Source: Bacilli bacterium
GTDB lineage: Bacteria; Bacillota_I; Bacilli_A; RFN20; DUOF01
Length of the DNA: 64,000 bases
Assembly (NCBI GenBank): GCA_017517765.1
Contig: JAFWYE010000009.1
Location: forward strand, 1-64,000
Direction: 5' to 3'
In this document: positions 51,681 to 62,430 of the stretch, piece after piece
How positions within the stretch are numbered: the stretch's first letter is position 1
How the letters are laid out: the number at the start of each line of letters is the position of its first letter
The notes under the pieces: generated by a model
Told to the model about the DNA's origin: nothing
Databases searched by the model: none
What the model saw: the letters and a program-made list of their open reading frames with translations, nothing else
Program-made: the position numbers and the translations under genes

Positions 51681-53089
51681 AATACTGTATTAACCTCTTT
51701 TTGTAATTCAATAGAGTTTTTCTTAGAATCACTGTATTCAAGTGTTCCTGCCTTATCTTGCTTAATTCTTTCAGCATAAGTAGCAAGTAAAGCTTTATAA
51801 TAATCCTTAAATTTCATACCAAACACTTCTTCAGCCATTTTATAAATCTTTCCATTATCATAAAAATCTTCCCAATATTTCCAACCATCATAGTTTTTAC
51901 CATAATATTGTAGTTCGATTTCTTTTAATTTCTTAAATTCTTTTAAAATATAACTTGATTCATATCTAGCATATGGTTGCAAAGAGAAAACAAATAAGTT
52001 ATCTACATCACCAACATAATTAATCTTCTTATTTTTAGCATTCCTATAAAGATTTAATATTAATTCTTTTTTAGCATTTTCGTTAATTGTATAGCCAACA
52101 TCTTGTCCTTTTAAAACGTAATCTACAATATTTTTAAATTGAACAGATAATACTGCATTAACTAATGTAAGAGAACTACTTACTGAATATAAATGACCAC
52201 CAACACTAATTGAAGCTACTGTATTTTCTTTTACTGGAATCTTTCTTCTTCCAACTTTAATTAACTCTACATATCTATTTAAAAGTTCAACTTTCTTTTC
52301 TACATCAATATAAGTAAATGCATATGGAGATAAAAGAATTGCAACTTGCTCAAATGTCATCTCACTAACTGGAACTTTTTCTAAATTAGCAATGAATTTT
52401 TTACCAATTTCAATTTGCGCTAAATCACTTTGTCTTCCATCATAAATTTCTTTGATTGAATCTCCAATTTTACCAAGTTTTTCTTTTGAATCTTCATTTT
52501 CACTAATGAAATCAACAATAATATTTTTATGTAATGTACAATAAGTTTTCCAAGTTTCATCTTCTTGTTCACTATAATGCTCTCTACATAACTTATAAAC
52601 TTCTCTAGCAAATAACATACCAGTTCTCCATGCATCTTCTTCTACTGGTTGATATAAATAAAATGCATGTTCCCCACCAAAATAGTTTCCTGGAAGGAAG
52701 TTTCTTTGCCATAAATACTTATTTCTTTTTTCAACTTCTTCACTATCTGTAAGCTCATTTTCAATTGCTCTATGTTGGAAAGAATGTCTTAATTCATGGA
52801 AATAAGTATCAATATTTTCCCAACCTGTATCATTAGCTAACACATCAGGATTAAGAGTTAATTTCCAATTAAATGCCGCGAATGAACCATAGTTTTTATT
52901 ATTAACTTGGTTTAATGCAGGAGTAGAATATCCATATATTTTTGCTACTCTTTCATTAATCTCAGTCATAATTTTAACTTTATCTTCTACACTAGTTTTA
53001 CTCCATACTGGACCCCAGAAGTTCAAAAATAATTCTCTTAGTCTTGTATCAGCAAATATCGCATTATACATTGAATCTAATTGTCTCAT
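51665..53089 (-). CDS. Zincin-like putative metalloprotease
   Basis: 474 residues without signal peptide. Zinc motif YFHELRHSFQH: His98, Glu99 and His102 give HExxH; a likely third ligand is a Glu in QPVEEDAWRTG near residue 150. The N-terminal 200 residues match the pattern of the upstream gene product (TSVEDKVKIMTEINERVAKIYG, in part), which has lost the motif. The C-terminal half is helical. The start overlaps that gene (TAATG). HExRHxxQ zincins occur in toxins and effectors; the role here is unknown. Confidence 0.62.
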   Translation of the reverse strand: MRQLDSMYNAIFADTRLRELFLNFWGPVWSKTSVEDKVKIMTEINERVAKIYGYSTPALNQVNNKNYGSFAAFNWKLTLNPDVLANDTGWENIDTYFHELRHSFQHRAIENELTDSEEVEKRNKYLWQRNFLPGNYFGGEHAFYLYQPVEEDAWRTGMLFAREVYKLCREHYSEQEDETWKTYCTLHKNIIVDFISENEDSKEKLGKIGDSIKEIYDGRQSDLAQIEIGKKFIANLEKVPVSEMTFEQVAILLSPYAFTYIDVEKKVELLNRYVELIKVGRRKIPVKENTVASISVGGHLYSVSSSLTLVNAVLSVQFKNIVDYVLKGQDVGYTINENAKKELILNLYRNAKNKKINYVGDVDNLFVFSLQPYARYESSYILKEFKKLKEIELQYYGKNYDGWKYWEDFYDNGKIYKMAEEVFGMKFKDYYKALLATYAERIKQDKAGTLEYSDSKKNSIELQKEVNTVLRGTK

Positions 53090-54687
53090 TATTTTCTACC
53101 TCCATTCTTTTTGCTAGCTTTCATTCTTTTAATATCGCCTCTAATGTAAGTCATAAGTTGTTCAGTTACTTCATCTTTAGTTAGCAAGTTTTTAAATTCA
53201 TGATAATCATATAATGCTTCTTTATTATCATGAGATATCATACTCTTTCCATGAGGAAGATATTTTGATCTACTAATAGCTTCTTTTATTCTATCGTTTA
53301 AATCTGAGAATAACTCATTTGTTTTTCTAAGGATGATATTTAAACCATCTTTAACTATTGCACTATCAACTGGGCTACTATAATCACGGTTCTTTAATTC
53401 TGTCCATTCTTTCATAGTCATATAGTCTTCTCTTTCTTTTTCGCTATTAAACTTAAATAAAACATGCTTTTGAGCTAACATAACCATATCTTGTAATACA
53501 ACAGTTAAAGCTTCTCCACAATTGTAAACTGTTTGACAACTTGCTTCTCCCTCATATACTCTACCTAAACTTAAAGCACCTAATTCATCATTTATAACTG
53601 TTTTATACTTAGGTAATTCAATTCCTTTTAAATTAAAGCCTTTAAATACTCTTCTTGGAAGTTCATTTAGCATGTTATCAATTCTTTTTGTTAATAATCC
53701 ATCTTCATTACTATTAAGTGCAGGTACATATGCAATATTGAATAACTCATAGAATTCATCATCAGTTAACTTAGAGAATACTGAAGCACTTTGCTCTAAG
53801 TAATCATAATAGCTCTCTACTTCTCCATATGATGCCTTTATTTGCTTCCTAGCAGCCATTACAGCTTCTCTTCTTTTCTTAGCTAAAGTCTTTCTGTTAT
53901 TAGCCTCATTCATATATTGATTAATAAGATTAGACATTTCTACATCTATGCTATCAAACTTAGCATATAAATACTTAATGTGTTCCATCATAACCTCTTT
54001 AGATAAAAGAAGTGAATCATTAACTATAGGTTGATTGTAATAATATTTATCACCTTTACTTAAATAGTTAGTCCATGAACCCTTTAAATAACTAGATTGC
54101 ATGTTTTCATAATATTCTAGTGCAAGTGGCGATAACTTTTCTGGATCAACATCAATTTGATACATATTATCCCCGATAGTCACAATAATATTCTCTGCTA
54201 GTGCTTTAATGTAGTTAGTAAGTATTGATAATCCAGCATTTTTTGCCTCAAATACTTTGTCATACATATAAGTTTCACCAAAGTCCATATATACATACTC
54301 TTGATCAACCATCTTTTCAGTAAATGCAACTTTTGGAGAAACTAGTGCATCACCATAAACATAGTTAAGATACCCTTGTATCTCTAAGAATATATGTTTT
54401 CTTTCTTTTACTGTCAAATTATTCCAATTACTAGAATGTAATCTTTCTAAAACAGTATTGAAATATTTATTATTAACAAATACTTTTCTAATAGATGCTC
54501 CCACATTCTCAATTGATGTATTTAATAACTCAACATTAGCTTCCATTTCTTCTTCTGGAGTCATTACAGGAGCTTCCTCATTAACATCTACTGCAGTTTC
54601 ATTAACTACAGTCTCATCAGCTGGTTCAGCCATTAATGTCTCAACAATATTATTACCTTCTAATGATGCTTGTTTTCTCTTATACAT
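53089..54687 (-). CDS. Hypothetical protein, inactive paralogue of the zincin-like neighbour
   Basis: 532 residues. After an acidic, Glu/Val-rich N terminus (residues 20-60) come segments resembling the downstream protein: LTVKERKHIFLEIQGYLNYVYG against TSVEDKVKIMTEINERVAKIYG (compare in parts), ILTNYIKALAENI at the place of the HExxH helix, and YYYNQPIVNDSLLLSKEVM against FYLYQPVEEDAWRTGMLFA. The metal ligands are gone. C terminus very basic. ATG 54687 has SD AGGAGG eight bases away; the TTG form is rejected. Perhaps a regulatory partner or immunity-type pseudoenzyme. Confidence 0.55.
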   Translation of the reverse strand: MYKRKQASLEGNNIVETLMAEPADETVVNETAVDVNEEAPVMTPEEEMEANVELLNTSIENVGASIRKVFVNNKYFNTVLERLHSSNWNNLTVKERKHIFLEIQGYLNYVYGDALVSPKVAFTEKMVDQEYVYMDFGETYMYDKVFEAKNAGLSILTNYIKALAENIIVTIGDNMYQIDVDPEKLSPLALEYYENMQSSYLKGSWTNYLSKGDKYYYNQPIVNDSLLLSKEVMMEHIKYLYAKFDSIDVEMSNLINQYMNEANNRKTLAKKRREAVMAARKQIKASYGEVESYYDYLEQSASVFSKLTDDEFYELFNIAYVPALNSNEDGLLTKRIDNMLNELPRRVFKGFNLKGIELPKYKTVINDELGALSLGRVYEGEASCQTVYNCGEALTVVLQDMVMLAQKHVLFKFNSEKEREDYMTMKEWTELKNRDYSSPVDSAIVKDGLNIILRKTNELFSDLNDRIKEAISRSKYLPHGKSMISHDNKEALYDYHEFKNLLTKDEVTEQLMTYIRGDIKRMKASKKNGGRK

Positions 54688-54712
54688 ACTAAAACCTCCT
54701 ACGGACAACTAA

Positions 54713-54741
54713 ATTATAACACCGTATATGACACGTTTCAA
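54713..54741 (-). promoter_or_regulatory. Promoter of the zincin-pair operon
   Basis: TTGAAA (54736-54741) and TATAAT (54713-54718) with a 17-base spacer. Confidence 0.8.
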
Positions 54742-54771
54742 CATTTTTTTAGCCCGCAAAGGCAATTAAAA

Positions 54772-54791
54772 ACGGCAACTTTCATTGCCGT
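54772..54791 (-). terminator. Terminator of the glycerol operon
   Basis: ACGGCAA/TTGCCGT seven-pair stem, six-base loop, TTTTTAATT on the minus strand. Confidence 0.82.
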
Positions 54792-54808
54792 AATTAATTT
54801 ATTAATTA

Positions 54809-55153
54809 TTATTCTTTTATTGTTCTAGTGGCCACGATATCTACACCTAACCCTAAAACATCTTTTACTACTACATCTTTTACATTTATAGGAGCTTTAA
54901 CTTCAACAGTATCCAAATATTTTATAACATCTTGAACTCTATCTTTTGGTAAATCTCCATCTGAGATAACAGGTAATCTTTTATATCTAGAAGAAACTAT
55001 TTTAACAGTAGATGTTAAATATCTTCTTGGATCAGTAACCTCTTGTTTTCCATAAGTTACTCCCCTTACACAACTATTACCACTAACATTTAAATCATCA
55101 TCTACAGTTAATCTACACCCTTTAGGACACATAATACAAATAAGTTCTCTCAT
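54809..55153 (-). CDS. DUF1667 protein of the glycerol oxidation operon
   Basis: 114 residues with cysteines in CIMCPKGC and NSCVRG, probably binding an Fe-S cluster or zinc, then VKAPINVKDVVVKDVLG. DUF1667 genes follow the two FAD-dependent oxidoreductases of glycerol-3-phosphate oxidation in many Clostridia and Bacilli, as here. It may pass electrons from the flavoproteins; that is inference from context. Two bases separate it from the preceding gene. Confidence 0.85.
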   Translation of the reverse strand: MRELICIMCPKGCRLTVDDDLNVSGNSCVRGVTYGKQEVTDPRRYLTSTVKIVSSRYKRLPVISDGDLPKDRVQDVIKYLDTVEVKAPINVKDVVVKDVLGLGVDIVATRTIKE

Positions 55154-55154
55154 C

Positions 55155-56411
55155 TCATCTATCCTCCACTTCTATAGTAAGTTTTCCTGCATCAGTATTA
55201 AACATTTCCTTCTTTATACTCACAGTTTCCATCTCCGCTGGTAGTAAGTGTAATTTTACAATACTTCTTATTACCTCTCCATTTAACTTAACTACAATTT
55301 TCTTGTTTTCCATTGGCGTTCTTACTCTAAATTTAAACTCAACGCTTCCATCAATGTTAGCTACATTTACTCTTTGAGGTAAGATATAATTTAAACCATT
55401 TCCAGCTTCACACTCTACTACTTTTTCACTACGAGTAACCTTGCCAGTTAAATACCTAGCAGCGCCTTTACCTGCAAGTCTACTTTCAGCAGTAACAAAG
55501 TCCACTAAATCATGAACATGCAAACTATTACCACAAGCAAAAATACCCTCTTTTGTTGTTTCCATCATTTCGTTTACAATTGGGCCTCTAGTATTTCTAT
55601 ACATTTCCATTCCCATGTCTTCAAGTAAAACATTTGATGGTAATAATCCAACACTCAATAATAAAGTATCAACTTCAAATTCCATTTCACTTCCAGGAAT
55701 AAAATTAAGTTTATCATCCACTTTAGAAATAACAACTTTTTCAATTCTATCTTTTCCTACAATATTACTAACACTATGCGATAAATAAAGAGGAATATCA
55801 AAATCATGTAAGCATTGAACTATATTTCTATTTAATCCATTAGAATAAGGCATGAGTTCAGCAACCCCCAAAACTTTAGCACCCTCTAATGTCATTCTTC
55901 TAGCCATGATTAATCCAATATCACCACTACCTAAAATAAACACTCTTTTACCAACTAAATATCCATCTAAATTAAGATATCTTTGAGCCAATCCTGCAGT
56001 CATAACTCCACTAGGTCTATCTCCAGGAATCGCAATAGCTCCTCTAGTTCTTTCACTACATCCTGTAGCCATAACTATTGCTTTAGCCTTTATTGTACAA
56101 TACCCTTCTTCTTTATTTGAGTAAATAATAGTTTTATCCTCATTCACCGCTAAAACCATCGTTTCCACTCTATAATCAATTTTTTCTTCCATGAATTTAT
56201 CAACAAATCTTTGAGCATATTCAGGACCTGCTAATTGTTCCTTAAATTCATGAAGTCCAAAACCATTATGAATACATTGAAGTAATATTCCACCTAAATC
56301 CTTTTCCTTTTCAAGAAGTAAGATGTTTTCTACTCCATTTTCTTTAGCAGTAAGTGCTGCAGCAAGTCCAGCACTACCACCACCAATAACAACTAAATCA
56401 TAAGTTCTCAT
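55155..56411 (-). CDS. FAD-dependent NAD(P)H oxidoreductase of the glycerol operon
   Basis: 418 residues. FAD-binding GGGSAGLAAALTA at the N terminus, ATGCSERTRGA before the second dinucleotide-binding GSGDIGLIMARRM, and FACGNSLHVHD closing the FAD site, in the pyridine nucleotide-disulphide family but without the redox CxxC. It is encoded between the G3P oxidase-like protein and DUF1667, overlapping the former, so it likely transfers electrons from G3P oxidation to NAD or another carrier. Confidence 0.82.
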   Translation of the reverse strand: MRTYDLVVIGGGSAGLAAALTAKENGVENILLLEKEKDLGGILLQCIHNGFGLHEFKEQLAGPEYAQRFVDKFMEEKIDYRVETMVLAVNEDKTIIYSNKEEGYCTIKAKAIVMATGCSERTRGAIAIPGDRPSGVMTAGLAQRYLNLDGYLVGKRVFILGSGDIGLIMARRMTLEGAKVLGVAELMPYSNGLNRNIVQCLHDFDIPLYLSHSVSNIVGKDRIEKVVISKVDDKLNFIPGSEMEFEVDTLLLSVGLLPSNVLLEDMGMEMYRNTRGPIVNEMMETTKEGIFACGNSLHVHDLVDFVTAESRLAGKGAARYLTGKVTRSEKVVECEAGNGLNYILPQRVNVANIDGSVEFKFRVRTPMENKKIVVKLNGEVIRSIVKLHLLPAEMETVSIKKEMFNTDAGKLTIEVEDR

Positions 56412-57838
56412 TATTTCTTACCTCCTTTAGTTTCAGATTGTAAGATATAAGCTTCATTAGTGTCATACTTAATCTCCATTGGATCTTTATTTAATTCTCT
56501 AGCAAGAATTTCTACAATTAAAGGTTCACAAAAGCCACCTTGGCATTTACCAAAACCAGGTCTACATCTTTTCTTTACACCTTTAATAGTTCTTGCTCCT
56601 GCATTTCTATGAATTGCATCTACAACTTCGCCCTCACTTATAGACTCACATCTACAAACAATTCTTCCATATCTAGGATCAGCTTTAATTAATTCATTTC
56701 TTTCTTCCTCACTCATCTTAGAAAGTCTATTAATTTTTCTTCTAACAGGATTAAAATCTTTATTTTCTTCTAATGTTATATTTTCTTTTACTAAATCTAC
56801 TACTTCTAAAGCAATACTAGGAGCACTTGCAAGTCCTGGAGATTCAATCCCACCCAAAACAATAAATCCATCATGATTCTCTATTATAAAATCTCCTGTA
56901 GAACCAGTAGCTCTAAGACCACTAAATTGACGAATCATATATTGAAATGGAATGTTATTAACAAGTGTAGAAGACTTACTTCTAACAGCATCTAAAGTTA
57001 ATTTATCAGTAGATAAATCCTCTTTATCCTCCACCCATTCACTACTAGGTCCAACTAAATAATTACCATGAGTTGTAGGAGTAACTAATATTCCTTTTCC
57101 CTTAGCAGTAGGTGTGGGAAATATAACATGACTTACAAATGGCTTATTAAAATGATCTAATACAAAATATTCGCCCTTTCTAGGTTTAACTTCAAAAGTA
57201 TCTATTCCTAGCATTCTAGCAACTTTATCACTATATAAACCGGCACTATTTATAACTACTTTTGCCTCTATTTCTTCATCATTAGTTTTAACTATATATC
57301 CATTATTAGTTCTTGTAACATCAATAACTTCAGTATTTAATTTTAAAGTTACTCCATTATCCATAGCATTTTCCATTAAAGCTACAGTTAATTCAAACGG
57401 ATTAATAATACCCGCACTAGGAGCATATAAAGAAGCAATAACATTATCACTAATAAATGGTTCTAATGCTTTTGTTTCTTCTTTATTTAACAATTTAACT
57501 TCTACATTATTTTCTTTTGCTCTAGGCAAATAATGTTCAATAACTTCTAACTCCTCTTCATTTATTGCACAAGTCAAAGAGCCAATTCTTTTAAACTCTA
57601 CATCAAGATTCTTTGCAATATCATCATATAAACTATTTCCTCTTACATTATGAAAAGCCTTTTTAGTACCTGGCTTTGGATCATAACCTGAATGAACTAT
57701 TGCACTATTAGCCATTGAAGTAACATTACCAACATCATTTTCCTTATCTAGCACTAATGTTTTAAGCTTATACTTACTAAGTTCTCTAGCAATACTTGCT
57801 CCTACAACACCAGCACCAATGATAACTACATCATACAT
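56411..57838 (-). CDS. glpA: Glycerol-3-phosphate dehydrogenase-like FAD oxidoreductase with Fe-S domain
   Basis: 475 residues. DAO-type FAD domain (GAGVVGASIARELSKY), the GKGILVTPT and IENHDGFIVLGGIESPGL regions, and a C-terminal BFD-like [2Fe-2S] domain with cysteines in VCRCES, KRCRPGFGKCQGGFC. This is the GlpA-like form used in anaerobes to oxidise glycerol 3-phosphate to dihydroxyacetone phosphate. It follows glpK directly. The symbol is by family resemblance; L-2-hydroxyglutarate oxidase relatives share the fold. SD AGGAGGGG. Confidence 0.82.
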   Translation of the reverse strand: MYDVVIIGAGVVGASIARELSKYKLKTLVLDKENDVGNVTSMANSAIVHSGYDPKPGTKKAFHNVRGNSLYDDIAKNLDVEFKRIGSLTCAINEEELEVIEHYLPRAKENNVEVKLLNKEETKALEPFISDNVIASLYAPSAGIINPFELTVALMENAMDNGVTLKLNTEVIDVTRTNNGYIVKTNDEEIEAKVVINSAGLYSDKVARMLGIDTFEVKPRKGEYFVLDHFNKPFVSHVIFPTPTAKGKGILVTPTTHGNYLVGPSSEWVEDKEDLSTDKLTLDAVRSKSSTLVNNIPFQYMIRQFSGLRATGSTGDFIIENHDGFIVLGGIESPGLASAPSIALEVVDLVKENITLEENKDFNPVRRKINRLSKMSEEERNELIKADPRYGRIVCRCESISEGEVVDAIHRNAGARTIKGVKKRCRPGFGKCQGGFCEPLIVEILARELNKDPMEIKYDTNEAYILQSETKGGKK

Positions 57839-57851
57839 TATTCACCCCTCC

Positions 57852-60190
<2,339 letters not shown>

Positions 60191-60272
60191 AAAGTAACCC
60201 CCTGTATCTTTACCTTAATTATACTATTAATACACTAAAAAAAAGATAAATAGACAAACATTTTGTTTTTTA

Positions 60273-60302
60273 TTGTAAAGTTTATATTAATTTATATATA
60301 AT
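60273..60302 (+). promoter_or_regulatory. Putative promoter of the zinc-ribbon gene at 60327
   Basis: TTGTAA (60273-60278) and TATAAT (60297-60302), 18 bases apart. Confidence 0.5.
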
Positions 60303-60326
60303 TAAATTAATGGGAGGTAATGTTTT

Positions 60327-60698
60327 ATGTATTGCAAAAAGTGTGGAGGAAAAGTAGAAAGCTATGCTAGTCATTGTCCTTTCTGCGGAGAAGCTATGGG
60401 TGGTAATGATGTAACTGCAACTTATACTAAGTCTCCTGCAGAAGTTGGTGCAGGTCACAAGACTATTGGTAGTTGGATACTTACATATATCCTTGTAGGA
60501 ATACCTATGGTAGGTATCATCATGATGTTTGTATGGGCTTTTGGTGACAAAACTAAGGCTGATCCAACATTTAGAAACTGGGCTAGAACAATGCTAATAA
60601 TTGAACTAATCGCAGTAATTTTGGTTGTACTATACATCGTAATTTTATTGCCTGCGATAATGGAAATGATAGCGGCTGGAATGCCACCTCTTGAGTAA
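60327..60698 (+). CDS. Zinc-ribbon protein with two membrane segments
   Basis: 123 residues. N-terminal zinc ribbon YCKKCGGKV ... CPFCGEAM, then two membrane segments (about residues 47-72 and 88-115) around a cytosolic loop with FGDKTKADPTFRNWAR. The type is common in Firmicutes, often annotated as zinc-ribbon domain-containing protein, with no known role. It is not close in sequence to the paralogues at 32445-34596. SD GGGAGG; a bidirectional terminator follows. Confidence 0.8.
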   Translation: MYCKKCGGKVESYASHCPFCGEAMGGNDVTATYTKSPAEVGAGHKTIGSWILTYILVGIPMVGIIMMFVWAFGDKTKADPTFRNWARTMLIIELIAVILVVLYIVILLPAIMEMIAAGMPPLE

Positions 60699-60721
60699 GA
60701 GAAAAAATCATAAAAAAAAAG

Positions 60722-60738
60722 GTTCACTCTACGTGAAC
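60722..60738. terminator. Bidirectional terminator
   Basis: GTTCAC/GTGAAC stem flanked by A-run on the left and T-run on the right, between two convergent genes. Confidence 0.78.
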
Positions 60739-60743
60739 TTTTT

Positions 60744-61391
60744 TTATTTATCTTTATTTGTTTCTTTTATTTGTTTTCTCTTTTCTAATAAAAAGAATAA
60801 GATAGTTAATACTTGAAGTGGGATTGCTATTATAAATAATTCTGAAATCTTATCTAGATAATCTTTCAACGTTAAAAACAATGATAACGTTGTTGTCCAA
60901 ATAAGAGCACTGACTAATATACAATTAATTCTCTTCTTTCCCCATAATGAATTAAAGACAATTGCTACAATACAACTAATAGGAATTGCATAAACATAAA
61001 CATTAGCCAATAATGTTCCTGAGATGTCAGGAATAGCCAAGTCTAAAATAACATATGTAGTAACTGCAACAAACCAAACTATACCAATAGCAAGTAAAGT
61101 TATTAATAGTTTATTCCTACCAGTTAAAAACTTAGTTGTCTTCTCTTTTATTTTTTCTCCAATAGTAACTGGAGATGAAGAAATCAAATCATTTACAGTT
61201 ATATTATATAAATCAGCTATCTGTTTTAGGATGTAGATGTCAGGAACTCCTTCTTCTCTTTCCCATTTTGACACAGTCTTGTCAGAATACCCTAATTTGC
61301 TAGCTAACTGAGCTTGCGTTAATCCCGCTTGCTTCCTGTATTTAATTAAATTACTTGTAATAATACTTTTTAAATTTTCTATCTTTTCCAT
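60744..61391 (-). CDS. XRE-type HTH regulator with C-terminal membrane domain
   Basis: 215 residues. HTH at about 12-65 (LTQAQLASKLGYSDKTVSKWE), followed by four membrane segments (residues about 95-205) and a KRKQIKETNKDK tail. The build resembles the N-terminal part of 2132-3784 but without the beta-helix. Probably a membrane-bound regulator of the divergent DegV gene or itself; target unknown. ATG 61391 chosen, though no clear SD is seen. Repeated GTAGAG motifs lie in the divergent region. Confidence 0.75.
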   Translation of the reverse strand: MEKIENLKSIITSNLIKYRKQAGLTQAQLASKLGYSDKTVSKWEREEGVPDIYILKQIADLYNITVNDLISSSPVTIGEKIKEKTTKFLTGRNKLLITLLAIGIVWFVAVTTYVILDLAIPDISGTLLANVYVYAIPISCIVAIVFNSLWGKKRINCILVSALIWTTTLSLFLTLKDYLDKISELFIIAIPLQVLTILFFLLEKRKQIKETNKDK

Positions 61392-61442
61392 GATTACATG
61401 ATACAAAAAAGATGAATATTAATCAACTAAAAAAGCATAATT

Positions 61443-61500
61443 CTACTCTGAGTAGAGTGCTATTTTTCAAATTGTAGAGTACAAGAAGGAAAGGGTAGAG
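61443..61500. promoter_or_regulatory. Phased GTAGAG repeats in the HTH/degV intergenic region
   Basis: GTAGAG occurs at 61452-61457, 61474-61479 and 61495-61500, spaced 22 and 21 bases (two helical turns). The first copy overlaps the palindrome CTACTC-T-GAGTAG (61444-61456). Likely regulator binding sites. Confidence 0.45.
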
Positions 61501-61566
61501 CAGATTCTCTAGGGTTAATACATATATAATTGTTAGAATTTAAATATAAAAAGGAAGAGGGATGTT

Positions 61567-62391
61567 ATGAAATATAAAATTGTAGTAGATTCATCATCAG
61601 ATTTAACAAACGATTACCTAAAAGATGAAAATATTGGTTTTGAAGTTGTACCATTAACTATAAATGTAGATGGAAAGGAATATGTTGATAACGAAACATT
61701 AAATATAGATGAAATGTTAACGGCCATGCATAAATCAACAAGTAAAGCTACTTCCTCATGCCCAAGTTGTGGTTACTTTGCATCTACCTATGAAAAAGCA
61801 GAAAATGTTATTTGTATTACAATGACTAGTAAACTATCAGGAACATATAACTCTGCATATTTAGGTAGTAATGACTTAGCAAATAAAGTACATGTTGTAG
61901 ACTCTAAAGCTACTAGTGGAACAATGCGTTTACTTGTAGATAAAGCATATGAGTTAATGAAACTAGATTTAGACTTTGATACAATTTGTGAAGAATTAGA
62001 AAAGTATAGAGATTCGCTTAACTTATTCTTCATTTTAGATAAGTTTGATAACCTAGTAAAAAATGGAAGAATGTCTAAAGTTACAGCATTCATTGCTACA
62101 GCATTATACATTAAGCCTTTATGTATGGCTAAAGAGGGCGTAATTGATGTTTATGAAAAACCTAGAACTATGAAAGGTGCCCTAAATAGATTAGTAGAGT
62201 CAATTGAAAAACAATGTAGTGACACATCTAATAGAACTTGTGTCATAACTCATTGTAAAAATGAAAGCGATGCTCTTTACTTAAAAGAAAAAATTAAAGA
62301 AAGATATCAATTTAAAGATATAGTAATAAGTGAAACTAAAGGCTTATGCTCATTCTATGCTCTTGAAAAAGGTTTACTTGTAGCATTTTAA
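61567..62391 (+). CDS. DegV-family fatty-acid-binding protein
   Basis: 274 residues. KIVVDSSSDLTNDY at the N terminus, VPLTINVDGKEYVD, the SCPSCGYF segment that binds the carboxylate of the lipid (family S-Q/C-P-S), TSKLSGTYNSA and VDSKATSGTMRLL. DegV/FakB proteins hold a fatty acid for phosphorylation by FakA in phospholipid synthesis. No fakA gene lies nearby, so a FakB role is from family only. SD GGAAGAGGG. Confidence 0.9.
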   Translation: MKYKIVVDSSSDLTNDYLKDENIGFEVVPLTINVDGKEYVDNETLNIDEMLTAMHKSTSKATSSCPSCGYFASTYEKAENVICITMTSKLSGTYNSAYLGSNDLANKVHVVDSKATSGTMRLLVDKAYELMKLDLDFDTICEELEKYRDSLNLFFILDKFDNLVKNGRMSKVTAFIATALYIKPLCMAKEGVIDVYEKPRTMKGALNRLVESIEKQCSDTSNRTCVITHCKNESDALYLKEKIKERYQFKDIVISETKGLCSFYALEKGLLVAF

Positions 62392-62401
62392 TTAAATAAA
62401 A

Positions 62402-62430
62402 AAGGAATATGATCAATATTCATATTCCTT
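62402..62430. terminator. Bidirectional terminator between degV and the ABC exporter
   Basis: AAGGAATATGA/TCATATTCCTT 11-pair stem, seven-base loop, A-run before and T-rich stretch after; overlaps the stop at 62413. Confidence 0.85.
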
